A stretch of 30,584 nucleotides of DNA, from NCBI GenBank assembly GCA_947628195.1, contig CANQZB010000001.1, positions 1 to 30,584 on the forward strand, read 5' to 3'. The DNA comes from an uncultured Clostridia bacterium (GTDB lineage: Bacteria; Bacillota; Clostridia; Christensenellales; UBA1242). Positions 18,583 to 25,138 of the stretch are shown in pieces (positions within the stretch are counted from its first letter, which is position 1; each line of letters starts with the position of its first letter). The position numbers were made by a program, and so were the translations under genes. Below the pieces are notes generated by a model that saw nothing but the letters and a program-made list of their open reading frames with translations, was not told where the DNA came from and searched no databases.

Positions 18583-18611
18583 TTGACAAATAAAACATTT
18601 TTACTTAAAAT
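18583..18611 (+). promoter_or_regulatory. promoter of the sepF-lspA-rluD operon
   Basis: A perfect TTGACA (18583-18588) is 17 bases from TAAAAT (18606-18611). A TAGAAT at 18611-18616 would need a 22-base spacer, so I prefer TAAAAT. Confidence 0.7.
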
Positions 18612-18631
18612 AGAATTAAGAGGTGAATTTT

Positions 18632-18874
18632 ATGGCAAATTTATCTACAGAAGAATTTGAAAACAAATGTATGGACATTATTGAAAAATGCGTGGCGGCA
18701 GACAAAAAAATGCAAAAGGCAAACGCAATTAAAATTGCAGAAAAGATGTTGGAAAATGCCAAGGCAAAAACAAGCAATAAAAACATTATTGCTATTTATG
18801 AACGCGTTATAAAAGAGTTCAACATTGCTTCAGATGAAGAATATGTTATGCTTTGGAAGCAGATTTGGAGTTAG
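18632..18874 (+). CDS. small helical protein, function unknown, first gene of the sepF operon
   Basis: The product is 80 residues, highly charged (Lys/Glu-rich), with no signal peptide or membrane segment, and predicted almost entirely helical. It has three amphipathic helices around EFENKCMDIIEKC, AIKIAEKMLENAK and IIAIYERVIKEF, and ends in aromatic LWKQIWS. I do not recognise it. The ATG at 18632 is preferred over GTG 18623 because AAGAGGTG lies at the right distance from it. sepF starts nine bases after the stop, so the two are co-transcribed. A role linked to cell division or envelope work is suggested only by this position. Confidence 0.75.
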   Translation: MANLSTEEFENKCMDIIEKCVAADKKMQKANAIKIAEKMLENAKAKTSNKNIIAIYERVIKEFNIASDEEYVMLWKQIWS

Positions 18875-18883
18875 TAATCAATT

Positions 18884-19339
18884 ATGGGTTTTTTTGATTG
18901 GGTTATGCACGGTTTAGGGTTTGAAGGGAAAAGCGACAAAAAAAACAGCAAAACCAAAACTGAAGATGATAAGTATGCTAACTTTAATCTTCATGAGCGA
19001 GTAGCGGGCGAAACCGAAAATTTGGAAACTGTTTCATCAAACACAAACAGCTTTAATTCGTTTGGAATGCAAGCAGAATCAAATATAATTATGGTTGAGC
19101 CAAAAACGCAAAAGGAAATTCAGCAGGTGGTGGATTACCTTAAACAAGGGCAATCTGTTGCCGTAAATTTAGAGGGAATATCTTCAGCCGATAGCAACCG
19201 TATTCTTGACTTTTTGTCTGGCGCTATATATGGCATAAATGGCAGTATTCATCGCTGGCATGGAGATTTATTTTTGCTTACGCCAGAAGGTAGAAAAATT
19301 TTGCGCCCAGAAGGCAATTCTGGCGAAAATAAAAGTTAA
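18884..19339 (+). CDS. sepF: cell division protein SepF
   Basis: The product is 151 residues, in the SepF size range. The N-terminal MGFFDWVMHGLGFE is the amphipathic membrane-targeting helix typical of SepF. It is followed by a charged, disordered linker (about 20-70) and the SepF core: IIMVEPKTQKEIQQVVDYL, VAVNLEGIS, NRILDFLSGAIYGING and DLFLLTPEG. SepF binds the FtsZ C-terminal tail and bundles FtsZ at the septum, tethering it to the membrane in Gram-positive bacteria and many archaea. The ribosome site is weak (GGAG about 14 bases upstream), consistent with coupling to the preceding gene. It is followed by lspA, a common neighbour in Bacillota division clusters. Confidence 0.93.
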   Translation: MGFFDWVMHGLGFEGKSDKKNSKTKTEDDKYANFNLHERVAGETENLETVSSNTNSFNSFGMQAESNIIMVEPKTQKEIQQVVDYLKQGQSVAVNLEGISSADSNRILDFLSGAIYGINGSIHRWHGDLFLLTPEGRKILRPEGNSGENKS

Positions 19340-19357
19340 TAAATTGCTTTTTGTTTA

Positions 19358-19825
19358 ATGAAAAAATGGATAATAATATTAAGTTCAATTATTGGTGTGT
19401 TGGTGATTGATTTAGTCACCAAACATTTTTTATTTTCAGTTGAATATTTTAACATTATTCCTAATGTAATTAGCATTGCATCAAATGGTGGCAACAGTGG
19501 CATTGCGTTTGGCATGTTTTCGGGCAACACAATTATGTTAATAATTATAAGTTTGGTGCTAATTGTGGCTTTATTTATATTTAACTATTTTGTTAAAAAT
19601 AAAAACGTGCTTTACTGTTTGTCGTTTGGGTTTATAATTGGTGGCGCACTTGGGAATTTGGTGGATAGAGTTTTCCTTTCTTCCCACGCGGTTAGAGATT
19701 TTATTTTTCTAGATTTTTGGCCAACATTTCCAACCTTTAATTTTGCCGATAGTTTTTTAACAGTGGGGGCAATATTAATGGCAATCTATTTAATATTTAT
19801 GGCGGGCAAAAATGAAAAAACATAA
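19358..19825 (+). CDS. lspA: lipoprotein signal peptidase (signal peptidase II)
   Basis: The product is 155 residues with four membrane helices, the usual size. It cleaves signal peptides of lipid-modified prolipoproteins in the cytoplasmic membrane. The conserved motifs are present: NSGIAFGMF, then GGALGNLVDR with catalytic Asp103, then FNFADS with catalytic Asp131. The first helix carries the family's conserved Asp-Thr-Lys (IDLVTKHF). No strong ribosome site precedes the ATG, so translation may depend on the upstream gene. The 3' end overlaps the next gene by 14 bp. A candidate substrate in this window is the lipobox protein at 25139. Confidence 0.94.
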   Translation: MKKWIIILSSIIGVLVIDLVTKHFLFSVEYFNIIPNVISIASNGGNSGIAFGMFSGNTIMLIIISLVLIVALFIFNYFVKNKNVLYCLSFGFIIGGALGNLVDRVFLSSHAVRDFIFLDFWPTFPTFNFADSFLTVGAILMAIYLIFMAGKNEKT

Positions 19826-20705
19826 TTTCAAGTGTGATGAAACGGGCGTGCGTTTAGATGTGTTTTTAACCAAACACACCACCTTAACACGCAGTTACAT
19901 TAAAACGTTAAATGATGAAAAATTAATACGCGTTAATGGCAAGTTTGTAAAATCTGGTTATAGCCTTAATGCGGGTGATGAAATTGAATTAACCGAAAAA
20001 GAAATTGAACAAATTTCTGCCGGGCCGGAAGATATTCCGCTTAACATCGTTTATGAAGATGAAGACTTGCTTGTTATTAACAAACAAGTTGGCTTGGTGG
20101 TGCATCCTTGCAGTACAACAAAATCTCATACGCTTGTAAATGCGCTGATGTATCATATTAAAGATTTATCTTCAATTAACGGCGTTTTGCGCCCGGGCAT
20201 AGTGCACAGGTTGGATAAAGATACTGGCGGGCTTATGCTTGTTGCAAAAAACGATGCTAGCCACAAAGAACTTTCTAAACAACTTAAAGATAAAACTCTA
20301 AATAGAGAATACAAAGCCTTAATAAAGGGCAGAATTAAAGACGATTTTGTGGTTGAAGGCTATTTGGGTCGTAACCCCAAAAATCGCGAGCAGATGGCAT
20401 TGGTGGGCGAAGCAAATGGCAAGTATAGCAAAACTTTATTTACAATAGATAAAGTTTATGAGCATTACACTTTGTTAAACTGTAAACTTTACACGGGCAG
20501 AACGCATCAAATACGCGCACATTTAAAAAGCGTTGGGCACCCTATTGTGGGCGATACTCTATATGGCGGAGCTGATAAAATATATTCAAGCGGGCAATTA
20601 TTGTTTGCATATAAGATTTCGTTTGTTCACCCCAAAACACACAAGAAAATGACTTTTGAAATAGATTTGCCCGATTATTTTAAAGAAATTTTAAAAAAGT
20701 TATAA
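19812..20705 (+). CDS. RluD/RluA-family ribosomal large-subunit pseudouridine synthase
   Basis: The product is 297 residues. An N-terminal S4 RNA-binding domain (about 9-70: VRLDVFLTKHTTLTRSYIKTL, then VNGKFVKSGYSLNAGDEIEL) precedes the catalytic domain. The active-site motif HRLDKDTGGL carries the catalytic Asp135. Other family motifs are VHPCSTT (usually VHPGSGN-like), YKALIKG, TGRTHQIRAHL and HPIVGDTLYG. The family converts uridines to pseudouridine in 23S rRNA. RluD acts on helix 69, but which positions this member modifies cannot be read from sequence, so I give no symbol. It overlaps lspA by 14 bp, with GGCGGG inside lspA as ribosome site; the lspA-rluD pair is a common arrangement in Bacillota. 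Confidence 0.93.
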   Translation: MKKHNFKCDETGVRLDVFLTKHTTLTRSYIKTLNDEKLIRVNGKFVKSGYSLNAGDEIELTEKEIEQISAGPEDIPLNIVYEDEDLLVINKQVGLVVHPCSTTKSHTLVNALMYHIKDLSSINGVLRPGIVHRLDKDTGGLMLVAKNDASHKELSKQLKDKTLNREYKALIKGRIKDDFVVEGYLGRNPKNREQMALVGEANGKYSKTLFTIDKVYEHYTLLNCKLYTGRTHQIRAHLKSVGHPIVGDTLYGGADKIYSSGQLLFAYKISFVHPKTHKKMTFEIDLPDYFKEILKKL

Positions 20706-20848
20706 AATTAGGCCAAATTTTTAAAAAATTTAATAAATTTAACCGATTTTTCAAAAAAATCATAAAATTTTTACTGATTTTTTAAAAAAAACTAAAAAGT
20801 TTAAAGATAAAAATTTTTTGCGAAACAACAAAAAAGTGTCAATTTTAA

Positions 20849-20878
20849 TTGCTAAACTTAAAAATGTTGTGATATAAT
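20849..20878 (+). promoter_or_regulatory. promoter of the small membrane-protein pair
   Basis: TTGCTA (20849-20854) is 18 bases from a perfect TATAAT (20873-20878), with TG just upstream of the -10. The ribosome site is AGGAGG (20885-20890). The 140 bases before it (from 20706) are AT-rich with no recognisable gene. Confidence 0.7.
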
Positions 20879-20896
20879 AAAAATAGGAGGGTGTAA

Positions 20897-21169
20897 ATGA
20901 AGAATAAAGGATTAATTAACTTTTTAGCTTACATTGCTATTGCGTTTGTTGCCGTTGCTCTTGTGCTTGGTAGTGTGTTCAACTGGATCTTTGGCAAAGG
21001 TTCTACAATCGTTACGGCTATGAATTTAATTGCCCAAATCATTGCTTATGCAATTACCGCTATTTTTGCTTTCTATTATGCAAAAGGCAGAAAGAGCATT
21101 GGCTGGATGATCGCTTTTGTGGTGTTCATCATTATCATAGTTGTATTCTTGGTTGTTGGATTATTCTAA
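20897..21169 (+). CDS. small membrane protein, function unknown
   Basis: The product is 90 residues, almost entirely hydrophobic, with three predicted helices at about 6-30, 40-61 and 68-90. They are separated by short loops, one basic (KGRKSIGW), suggesting the N-terminus is inside. It has no Cys, no catalytic motif and no signal cleavage site. AGGAGG precedes the ATG. Its stop codon is immediately followed by the ATG of a second small membrane protein, so the two are translated from one message and may act together. I do not recognise a family. A holin-like call would rest only on size and hydrophobicity, so I do not make it. Confidence 0.75.
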   Translation: MKNKGLINFLAYIAIAFVAVALVLGSVFNWIFGKGSTIVTAMNLIAQIIAYAITAIFAFYYAKGRKSIGWMIAFVVFIIIIVVFLVVGLF

Positions 21170-21508
21170 ATGAAAAAATTTAATTTCAAACTCGCCATTT
21201 CACTGGTGAGTTTATTTATAAGTATAGTATTGATTTTGTTGAGCAAGTATAGTAAATATTGCTTTTCTTTTGCCATGATTTTTTTAGCAGTGGCGCTTGT
21301 TTTGTTTGTTGCAGATAAAGTTGCCATTATTGGCGAAAGAATAAATCAGGCAAATTCTTATTTAGAAAGCGATGATTTTAATGCTGATGAAATATATGAA
21401 GTTAGCAGTCAGGCAAAAAAATTAGCTAAACAGCGAATATCTTTTATTTTGGGCACCGTTGTGTTTGTTATTCTATTTATTGTGCTGGCTTTTACAGTGT
21501 CTGTTTAA
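21170..21508 (+). CDS. small membrane protein, function unknown
   Basis: The product is 112 residues. Two helices near the N-terminus (about 8-25 and 31-50) are followed by a soluble, partly acidic helical stretch of about 38 residues (GERINQANSYLESDD, then EIYEVSSQAKKLAKQ) and a C-terminal helix (about 91-110). The ATG directly abuts the stop of the preceding gene with no separate ribosome site, indicating translational coupling. No known family is recognised, and no enzyme motif is visible. The gene ends 92 bases before tig and is separated from it by the tig promoter. Confidence 0.7.
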   Translation: MKKFNFKLAISLVSLFISIVLILLSKYSKYCFSFAMIFLAVALVLFVADKVAIIGERINQANSYLESDDFNADEIYEVSSQAKKLAKQRISFILGTVVFVILFIVLAFTVSV

Positions 21509-21549
21509 TTTATTAAAAGCAAAATCAATAATTAAAATTTTAAAATCTA

Positions 21550-21578
21550 TTGATTTATTATTTTTTGTGTGATATAAT
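21550..21578 (+). promoter_or_regulatory. tig promoter
   Basis: TTGATT (21550-21555) and a perfect TATAAT (21573-21578) are 17 bases apart, with an extended TG. AAAGGAG follows just before the tig ATG. Confidence 0.8.
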
Positions 21579-21600
21579 AGGCAGGTTTAAAGGAGAAATT

Positions 21601-22884
21601 ATGCAATTTGAAATTACAAAAAAAGAAAATGGGGTTTTTGAAGCCCTAATTAAAGTTGAAAAGCAGGAGTGGGAGGCAAGCCTTAATTCCGCTTATGAAA
21701 AAGAAAAAGGAAAATATAACGTTCCCGGATTTAGGAAGGGTCACGCTCCACGCAATGTTATAGAAAAAACTTATGGTGCAGGCGCGTTCTTTAATGGCGC
21801 TATTGATGAGGTTTATTATAAAGCCTACACTCAAATTTTAAAGGAACACAGCGAAATTAAACCTGTTTCCGCACCGGATTTAAACATTAAAAAATTAGAT
21901 GAAACAGGCGTTGAATTTATATTGTCAATCCCTTGTGTGCCGGAATTTACTTTGGCGCAATATAAAGGCCTAACTTTTACAAAACAAAAAATAGAAGTTG
22001 GTGAAAAGGAAGTTAAAGAGGCTATTGATAGGGAATTAATGCGCTCTTCAAGGCTTGTTGAAACCAAAAAATCAGTTAAGAATGATGATTTTGTAACCCT
22101 AGATTTTGACGGATATATTGACGGCAAGCAGTTTGACGGTGGCAAGGCAGAAAATTATCAATTAAAAATTGGCTCTCACTCTTTCATTGACACATTTGAA
22201 GATCAACTTGTTGGCTTAAATATCGGGGATAAAAAGGACGTTGAGGTTACCTTCCCAGCAGATTATCACGAAAAGAGTTTGGCCGGCAAACCTGCAGTGT
22301 TTAAAGTTGAAATTAAAAACATTCGTGAACGCGTTATTCCAGAATTAAATGAGGAATTTGTGTCTAATTCTACCGAATTTAACACTGTTGATGAATATAA
22401 GGCAGGCGTTAAAGATAGATTAATAAAAGAGGCTAATGAGCGTGCCGATGTTGAACTAGATAACGATATGCTAGATAAAATTATCGACGATACAGTTTTA
22501 ACCGCGCCAGAAGCAATGGTTGAAGAAGAAACTAACCGCCAAATTCAAGGCATGACCAACCAAATGAAATATCAAGGCATTCAGTTAGAAGACTATGTTA
22601 AATACATTGGCAAAACAATGGACGAATTTAAGGCAGAAGTGCGCACAAGTTCTGCCCGCAACGTTAAGGCGAGATTGGTGCTTGAAAAACTTATTAGAGA
22701 TGAAAATTTGGATATAACTGAAGCGGATATTGACAAAAAAGTGGAAGAACTTGCAAAATCTGCCAATAAACCCGTAGAAGAATACAAAAAACAAGTTAAT
22801 AATGATTTAGTAAACCAAATTGCAAACGAACTTTTAATGAAAAAACTGCTAGACTTCTTGCACGCAAACAACACAATTAAATAA
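21601..22884 (+). CDS. tig: trigger factor (ribosome-associated chaperone and prolyl isomerase)
   Basis: The product is 427 residues, normal for trigger factor. The N-terminal ribosome-binding domain contains the L23-docking signature GFRKGHAPR (43-51, usually GFRKGKVPR). The FKBP-type isomerase domain runs from about 155 to 240 (FVTLDFDGYIDGKQFDGG, IGSHSFIDTFEDQLVG, and a final strand VFKVEIKNI). The C-terminal helical substrate-cradle domain follows. Trigger factor binds nascent chains at the ribosome exit tunnel. ATG 21601 is chosen because AAAGGAG lies six bases upstream; the frame is open further upstream but lacks a ribosome site. It heads the classic tig-clpP-clpX order. Confidence 0.95.
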   Translation: MQFEITKKENGVFEALIKVEKQEWEASLNSAYEKEKGKYNVPGFRKGHAPRNVIEKTYGAGAFFNGAIDEVYYKAYTQILKEHSEIKPVSAPDLNIKKLDETGVEFILSIPCVPEFTLAQYKGLTFTKQKIEVGEKEVKEAIDRELMRSSRLVETKKSVKNDDFVTLDFDGYIDGKQFDGGKAENYQLKIGSHSFIDTFEDQLVGLNIGDKKDVEVTFPADYHEKSLAGKPAVFKVEIKNIRERVIPELNEEFVSNSTEFNTVDEYKAGVKDRLIKEANERADVELDNDMLDKIIDDTVLTAPEAMVEEETNRQIQGMTNQMKYQGIQLEDYVKYIGKTMDEFKAEVRTSSARNVKARLVLEKLIRDENLDITEADIDKKVEELAKSANKPVEEYKKQVNNDLVNQIANELLMKKLLDFLHANNTIK

Positions 22885-22980
22885 ATTACCCAATAAGAAC
22901 AATGTTCGTAAAGGGGACCAAACCGGGCTCTCACAAGAACTTGTTTTCAAAGTGAGGATATAATAAAAGGAGAAAGTATT
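22885..22980 (+). other. tig-clpP intergenic leader with short inverted repeats
   Basis: The 96 bases hold GAAC-AAT-GTTC (22897-22907) and a hairpin CTCAC/GTGAG (22930-22934 with 22952-22956) enclosing ACAAG/CTTGT. The central part is GC-richer than usual intergenic DNA here. A TATAAT at 22959-22964 is too close to the ribosome site to be a useful promoter. There is no U-run terminator, so tig and clpP are probably on one transcript. Confidence 0.45.
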
Positions 22981-23559
22981 ATGATACCTATGGTTATTGA
23001 CCAAGTTGGCAATGTTGAACGCAGTTATGACATTTATTCTAGACTACTTGAAGATAGAATAATTTTCTTAACTGATGAAATTACCGACCAAACTGCAAAC
23101 ACAGTTGTTGCACAATTAATTTATTTGGAGGGTAAAAATCCGGATAAGGACATTTATATGTACATTAACAGCCCAGGTGGAAGCGTAACCGCCGGCCTTG
23201 CTATTTATGATACAATGCAATACATTAAATGTGATGTTTCTACCATCTGTATTGGCATGGCAGCAAGCATGGCAGCGGTAATTTTATCTAGCGGGGCAAA
23301 AGGCAAACGCATTTGCTTGCCTCATAGTGAAGTTATGATTCACCAACCACTTGGTGGCGCACAGGGCCAGGCAAGCGATATTGAAATTCACGCAAAACAC
23401 ATTCAAAAAACGCGTGAAACTTTAAACAAAATTTTAGCAGACAACACGGGCAAATCTATTGAAACTATCACTAAGGATACCGACCGTGATAATTTCTTAG
23501 ACGCAAAAGCCGCCCTAAAATATGGCTTAATAGATAAAATTTACGATAAACGCAAGTAA
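22981..23559 (+). CDS. clpP: ATP-dependent Clp protease proteolytic subunit ClpP
   Basis: The product is 192 residues, the usual length. It is the serine-protease subunit that forms a double heptamer and degrades substrates unfolded by ClpX. The catalytic triad is visible: Ser96 in GMAASMAA, His121 in MIHQPLGG and Asp170 in DTDRDNF, spaced as in B. subtilis ClpP. The oxyanion-hole glycines (INSPGGSV) are also present. AAGGAG lies eight bases before the ATG; a second Met at residue 4 is possible but less well spaced. It sits between tig and clpX. No clear CtsR operator (tandem GGTCAAA heptamers) is visible upstream. Confidence 0.97.
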   Translation: MIPMVIDQVGNVERSYDIYSRLLEDRIIFLTDEITDQTANTVVAQLIYLEGKNPDKDIYMYINSPGGSVTAGLAIYDTMQYIKCDVSTICIGMAASMAAVILSSGAKGKRICLPHSEVMIHQPLGGAQGQASDIEIHAKHIQKTRETLNKILADNTGKSIETITKDTDRDNFLDAKAALKYGLIDKIYDKRK

Positions 23560-23672
23560 AGGACGTTTAAAGGGCGTTTAATTGTTATGGCTCGCTAAAC
23601 GGCGGGTCCTAGTCGCCTAAATTGTTCGCTATAATCAATTAAACCTTTAGGCAATAAGGTTGTAATTATAGC
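23560..23672 (+). ncRNA. candidate structured RNA between clpP and clpX
   Basis: The segment begins right after the clpP stop. It can form a long irregular hairpin: 23576-23584 pairs with 23636-23644 (9 perfect bp, GTTTAATTG/CAATTAAAC), TTATGGC 23585-23591 with GCTATAA 23628-23634, and GGCG 23601-23604 with CGCC 23614-23617. An outer stem of 23565-23572 with 23645-23652 has two wobbles. The apical-loop GTCCT (23606-23610) complements AGGAC at the 5' end (23560-23564), a possible pseudoknot. GCTATAAT (23628-23635) can instead pair with ATTATAGC (23665-23672), closing a hairpin with AACCTT/AAGGTT. A T-rich run follows at 23690-23697. It matches no RNA family I know and has not been tested by folding or alignment. 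Confidence 0.45.
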
Positions 23673-23771
23673 TCGCTGTTGGATTAGACTTCTTTTTAAA
23701 TAAATAAAAATACAAATTTTTTGTATTAAAAATAAATATAGTTAAATAATAATGAAAGTAGGGGGAAAGTT

Positions 23772-25046
23772 TTGAAAGAGATTGAAACTATTTGTTCTTT
23801 TTGTGGCAGGCCGGCAAGGGAATTGACAGATGTTATTAGCAATCCGGAAGGGGATTGTTTTATTTGCCGTGATTGCCTTAACATTTGCCGAGATTTAATG
23901 GATTTTAAGGACCGCACTGAAAAGAGCGAAAAAAATGAGTTTATCGACCTTCCAAAACCTCAAGAAATTAAGCAAAGGTTGGACGATTTTATAATTGGGC
24001 AGGATGAAGTTAAAAAAATCCTTGCTGTATCTGTTTACAACCACTATAAACGCGTTAATTATAATATGATAAAAAAGGAAAATAACGAGGACGAAGTTGA
24101 ACTGGAAAAATCCAATGTTTTGCTTGTTGGCCCAACTGGCTCTGGCAAAACATTGCTTGCAAAAACGCTTGCAAAAACGCTAAAAGTGCCTTTTGCTTCC
24201 AGCGATGCCACCGCATTAACCGAAGCGGGCTATGTGGGCGATGATGTGGAAAACATTTTGCTTAAATTAATTCAAAATGCGGATTACGACATTGAAAAAG
24301 CCCAACGCGGAATAATTTATATTGATGAAATTGACAAAATTGCGCGCAAAACTCAAAATGTTTCCATCACTCGCGATGTAAGTGGCGAAGGCGTGCAACA
24401 AGCCCTTTTAAAAATTTTGGAAGGCACAATAGCATCTGTTCCGCCACAGGGTGGGCGCAAACATCCGCAACAGGAAAATATTAAAATAGACACAACTAAC
24501 ATTTTATTCATTTGCGGTGGTGCATTTGTGGGGTTAGATAAAATTATTAACGAACGCAAAAATTCTTCCGCACTTGGCTTTGGCGCAGATGTTAAAAAAG
24601 CGGATGAGGAAGAAAAGAAAAACTGTTTTGAAGACATTCAACCACAAGACCTTATTAAATTTGGCATGATACCCGAATTTGTTGGTCGCATCCCAATTGT
24701 TGCAACGCTTGAAAGTATTGATGTTAAGGATTTAGAGCGCATTTTGGTAGAACCTAAAAACGCCATAACAAAACAATATGTTCAAATGTTTAAAATGGAT
24801 GGCATTGACCTTACCTTTGAGCCGGAAGCAATAACTGCAGTTGCCCTAAAAGCCAAAGAACTTAAAACGGGCGCAAGGGGGCTACGCACCATTTTGGAAG
24901 AGCGTATGCTGGATTTAATGTACGCCAGCCATTTTGAAGATGACATTAAAAAAATTACCATAACGGCAGATTTTATTAACAAAACTGGCAAGGCTAAAAT
25001 AATTAAGTTTGAAGATAAGAAAAAATCTAAAAGGAAAACCGCATAA
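23772..25046 (+). CDS. clpX: ATP-dependent Clp protease ATP-binding subunit ClpX
   Basis: The product is 424 residues, standard for ClpX, the hexameric AAA+ unfoldase that feeds ClpP. The N-terminal zinc domain has Cys8, Cys11, Cys32 and Cys35 (with further Cys29 and Cys39). The AAA+ module shows Walker A GPTGSGKT (120-127, Lys126), the pore loop GYVG, Walker B YIDEID (Asp185-Glu186), the RKH loop (GGRKHPQQ), a ClpP-docking loop reading LGF instead of the usual IGF, and the sensor-2 GARGLR. Translation starts at TTG 23772, six bases after GGGGG. The nearby ATG at 23752 is out of frame and opens only a seven-codon frame that ends in a TGA overlapping the clpX start, so TTG is the only reasonable start. 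Confidence 0.96.
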   Translation: MKEIETICSFCGRPARELTDVISNPEGDCFICRDCLNICRDLMDFKDRTEKSEKNEFIDLPKPQEIKQRLDDFIIGQDEVKKILAVSVYNHYKRVNYNMIKKENNEDEVELEKSNVLLVGPTGSGKTLLAKTLAKTLKVPFASSDATALTEAGYVGDDVENILLKLIQNADYDIEKAQRGIIYIDEIDKIARKTQNVSITRDVSGEGVQQALLKILEGTIASVPPQGGRKHPQQENIKIDTTNILFICGGAFVGLDKIINERKNSSALGFGADVKKADEEEKKNCFEDIQPQDLIKFGMIPEFVGRIPIVATLESIDVKDLERILVEPKNAITKQYVQMFKMDGIDLTFEPEAITAVALKAKELKTGARGLRTILEERMLDLMYASHFEDDIKKITITADFINKTGKAKIIKFEDKKKSKRKTA

Positions 25047-25062
25047 TTTATGTGGTTTTTTT
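25035..25062 (+). terminator. intrinsic terminator of clpX
   Basis: AAAACCGCATAA (25035-25046, including the stop codon) pairs with TTATGTGGTTTT (25048-25059) with one G-U wobble, followed by T-residues. Confidence 0.85.
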
Positions 25063-25090
25063 GTAAATAAATGAATTTGTTTAAAAATTG

Positions 25091-25119
25091 TTGACAAATA
25101 ATAAGTAATACACTATAAT
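25091..25119 (+). promoter_or_regulatory. consensus sigma-A promoter of the lipoprotein gene
   Basis: Perfect TTGACA (25091-25096) and perfect TATAAT (25114-25119) are 17 bases apart, the ideal arrangement. GGAGGG follows at 25130-25135. Strong constitutive expression is expected. Confidence 0.93.
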
Positions 25120-25138
25120 ATTTTTAAATGGAGGGATT

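Noticed and set aside
22897..22907. LexA/SOS box upstream of clpP
   Set aside because: The GAAC...GTTC arms are separated by three bases, while the Gram-positive SOS box needs four, and clpP is not a usual SOS gene.
22959..22964. Perfect TATAAT just upstream of clpP, as a clpP promoter
   Set aside because: No -35 lies at a workable distance, and transcription from it would start inside or after the ribosome site. It is more likely part of the AT-rich spacer.
23560..23672. Known RNAs (T-box, SRP RNA, RNase P, tmRNA, 6S) in the clpP-clpX spacer
   Set aside because: None of their signature sequences is present, such as the T-box AGGGTGG, the SRP GGAAGG core or the RNase P conserved cores.
23752..23775. 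Regulatory upstream peptide before clpX
   Set aside because: The seven-codon frame ends in a TGA overlapping the TTG start of clpX but has no ribosome site of its own. It is probably chance.
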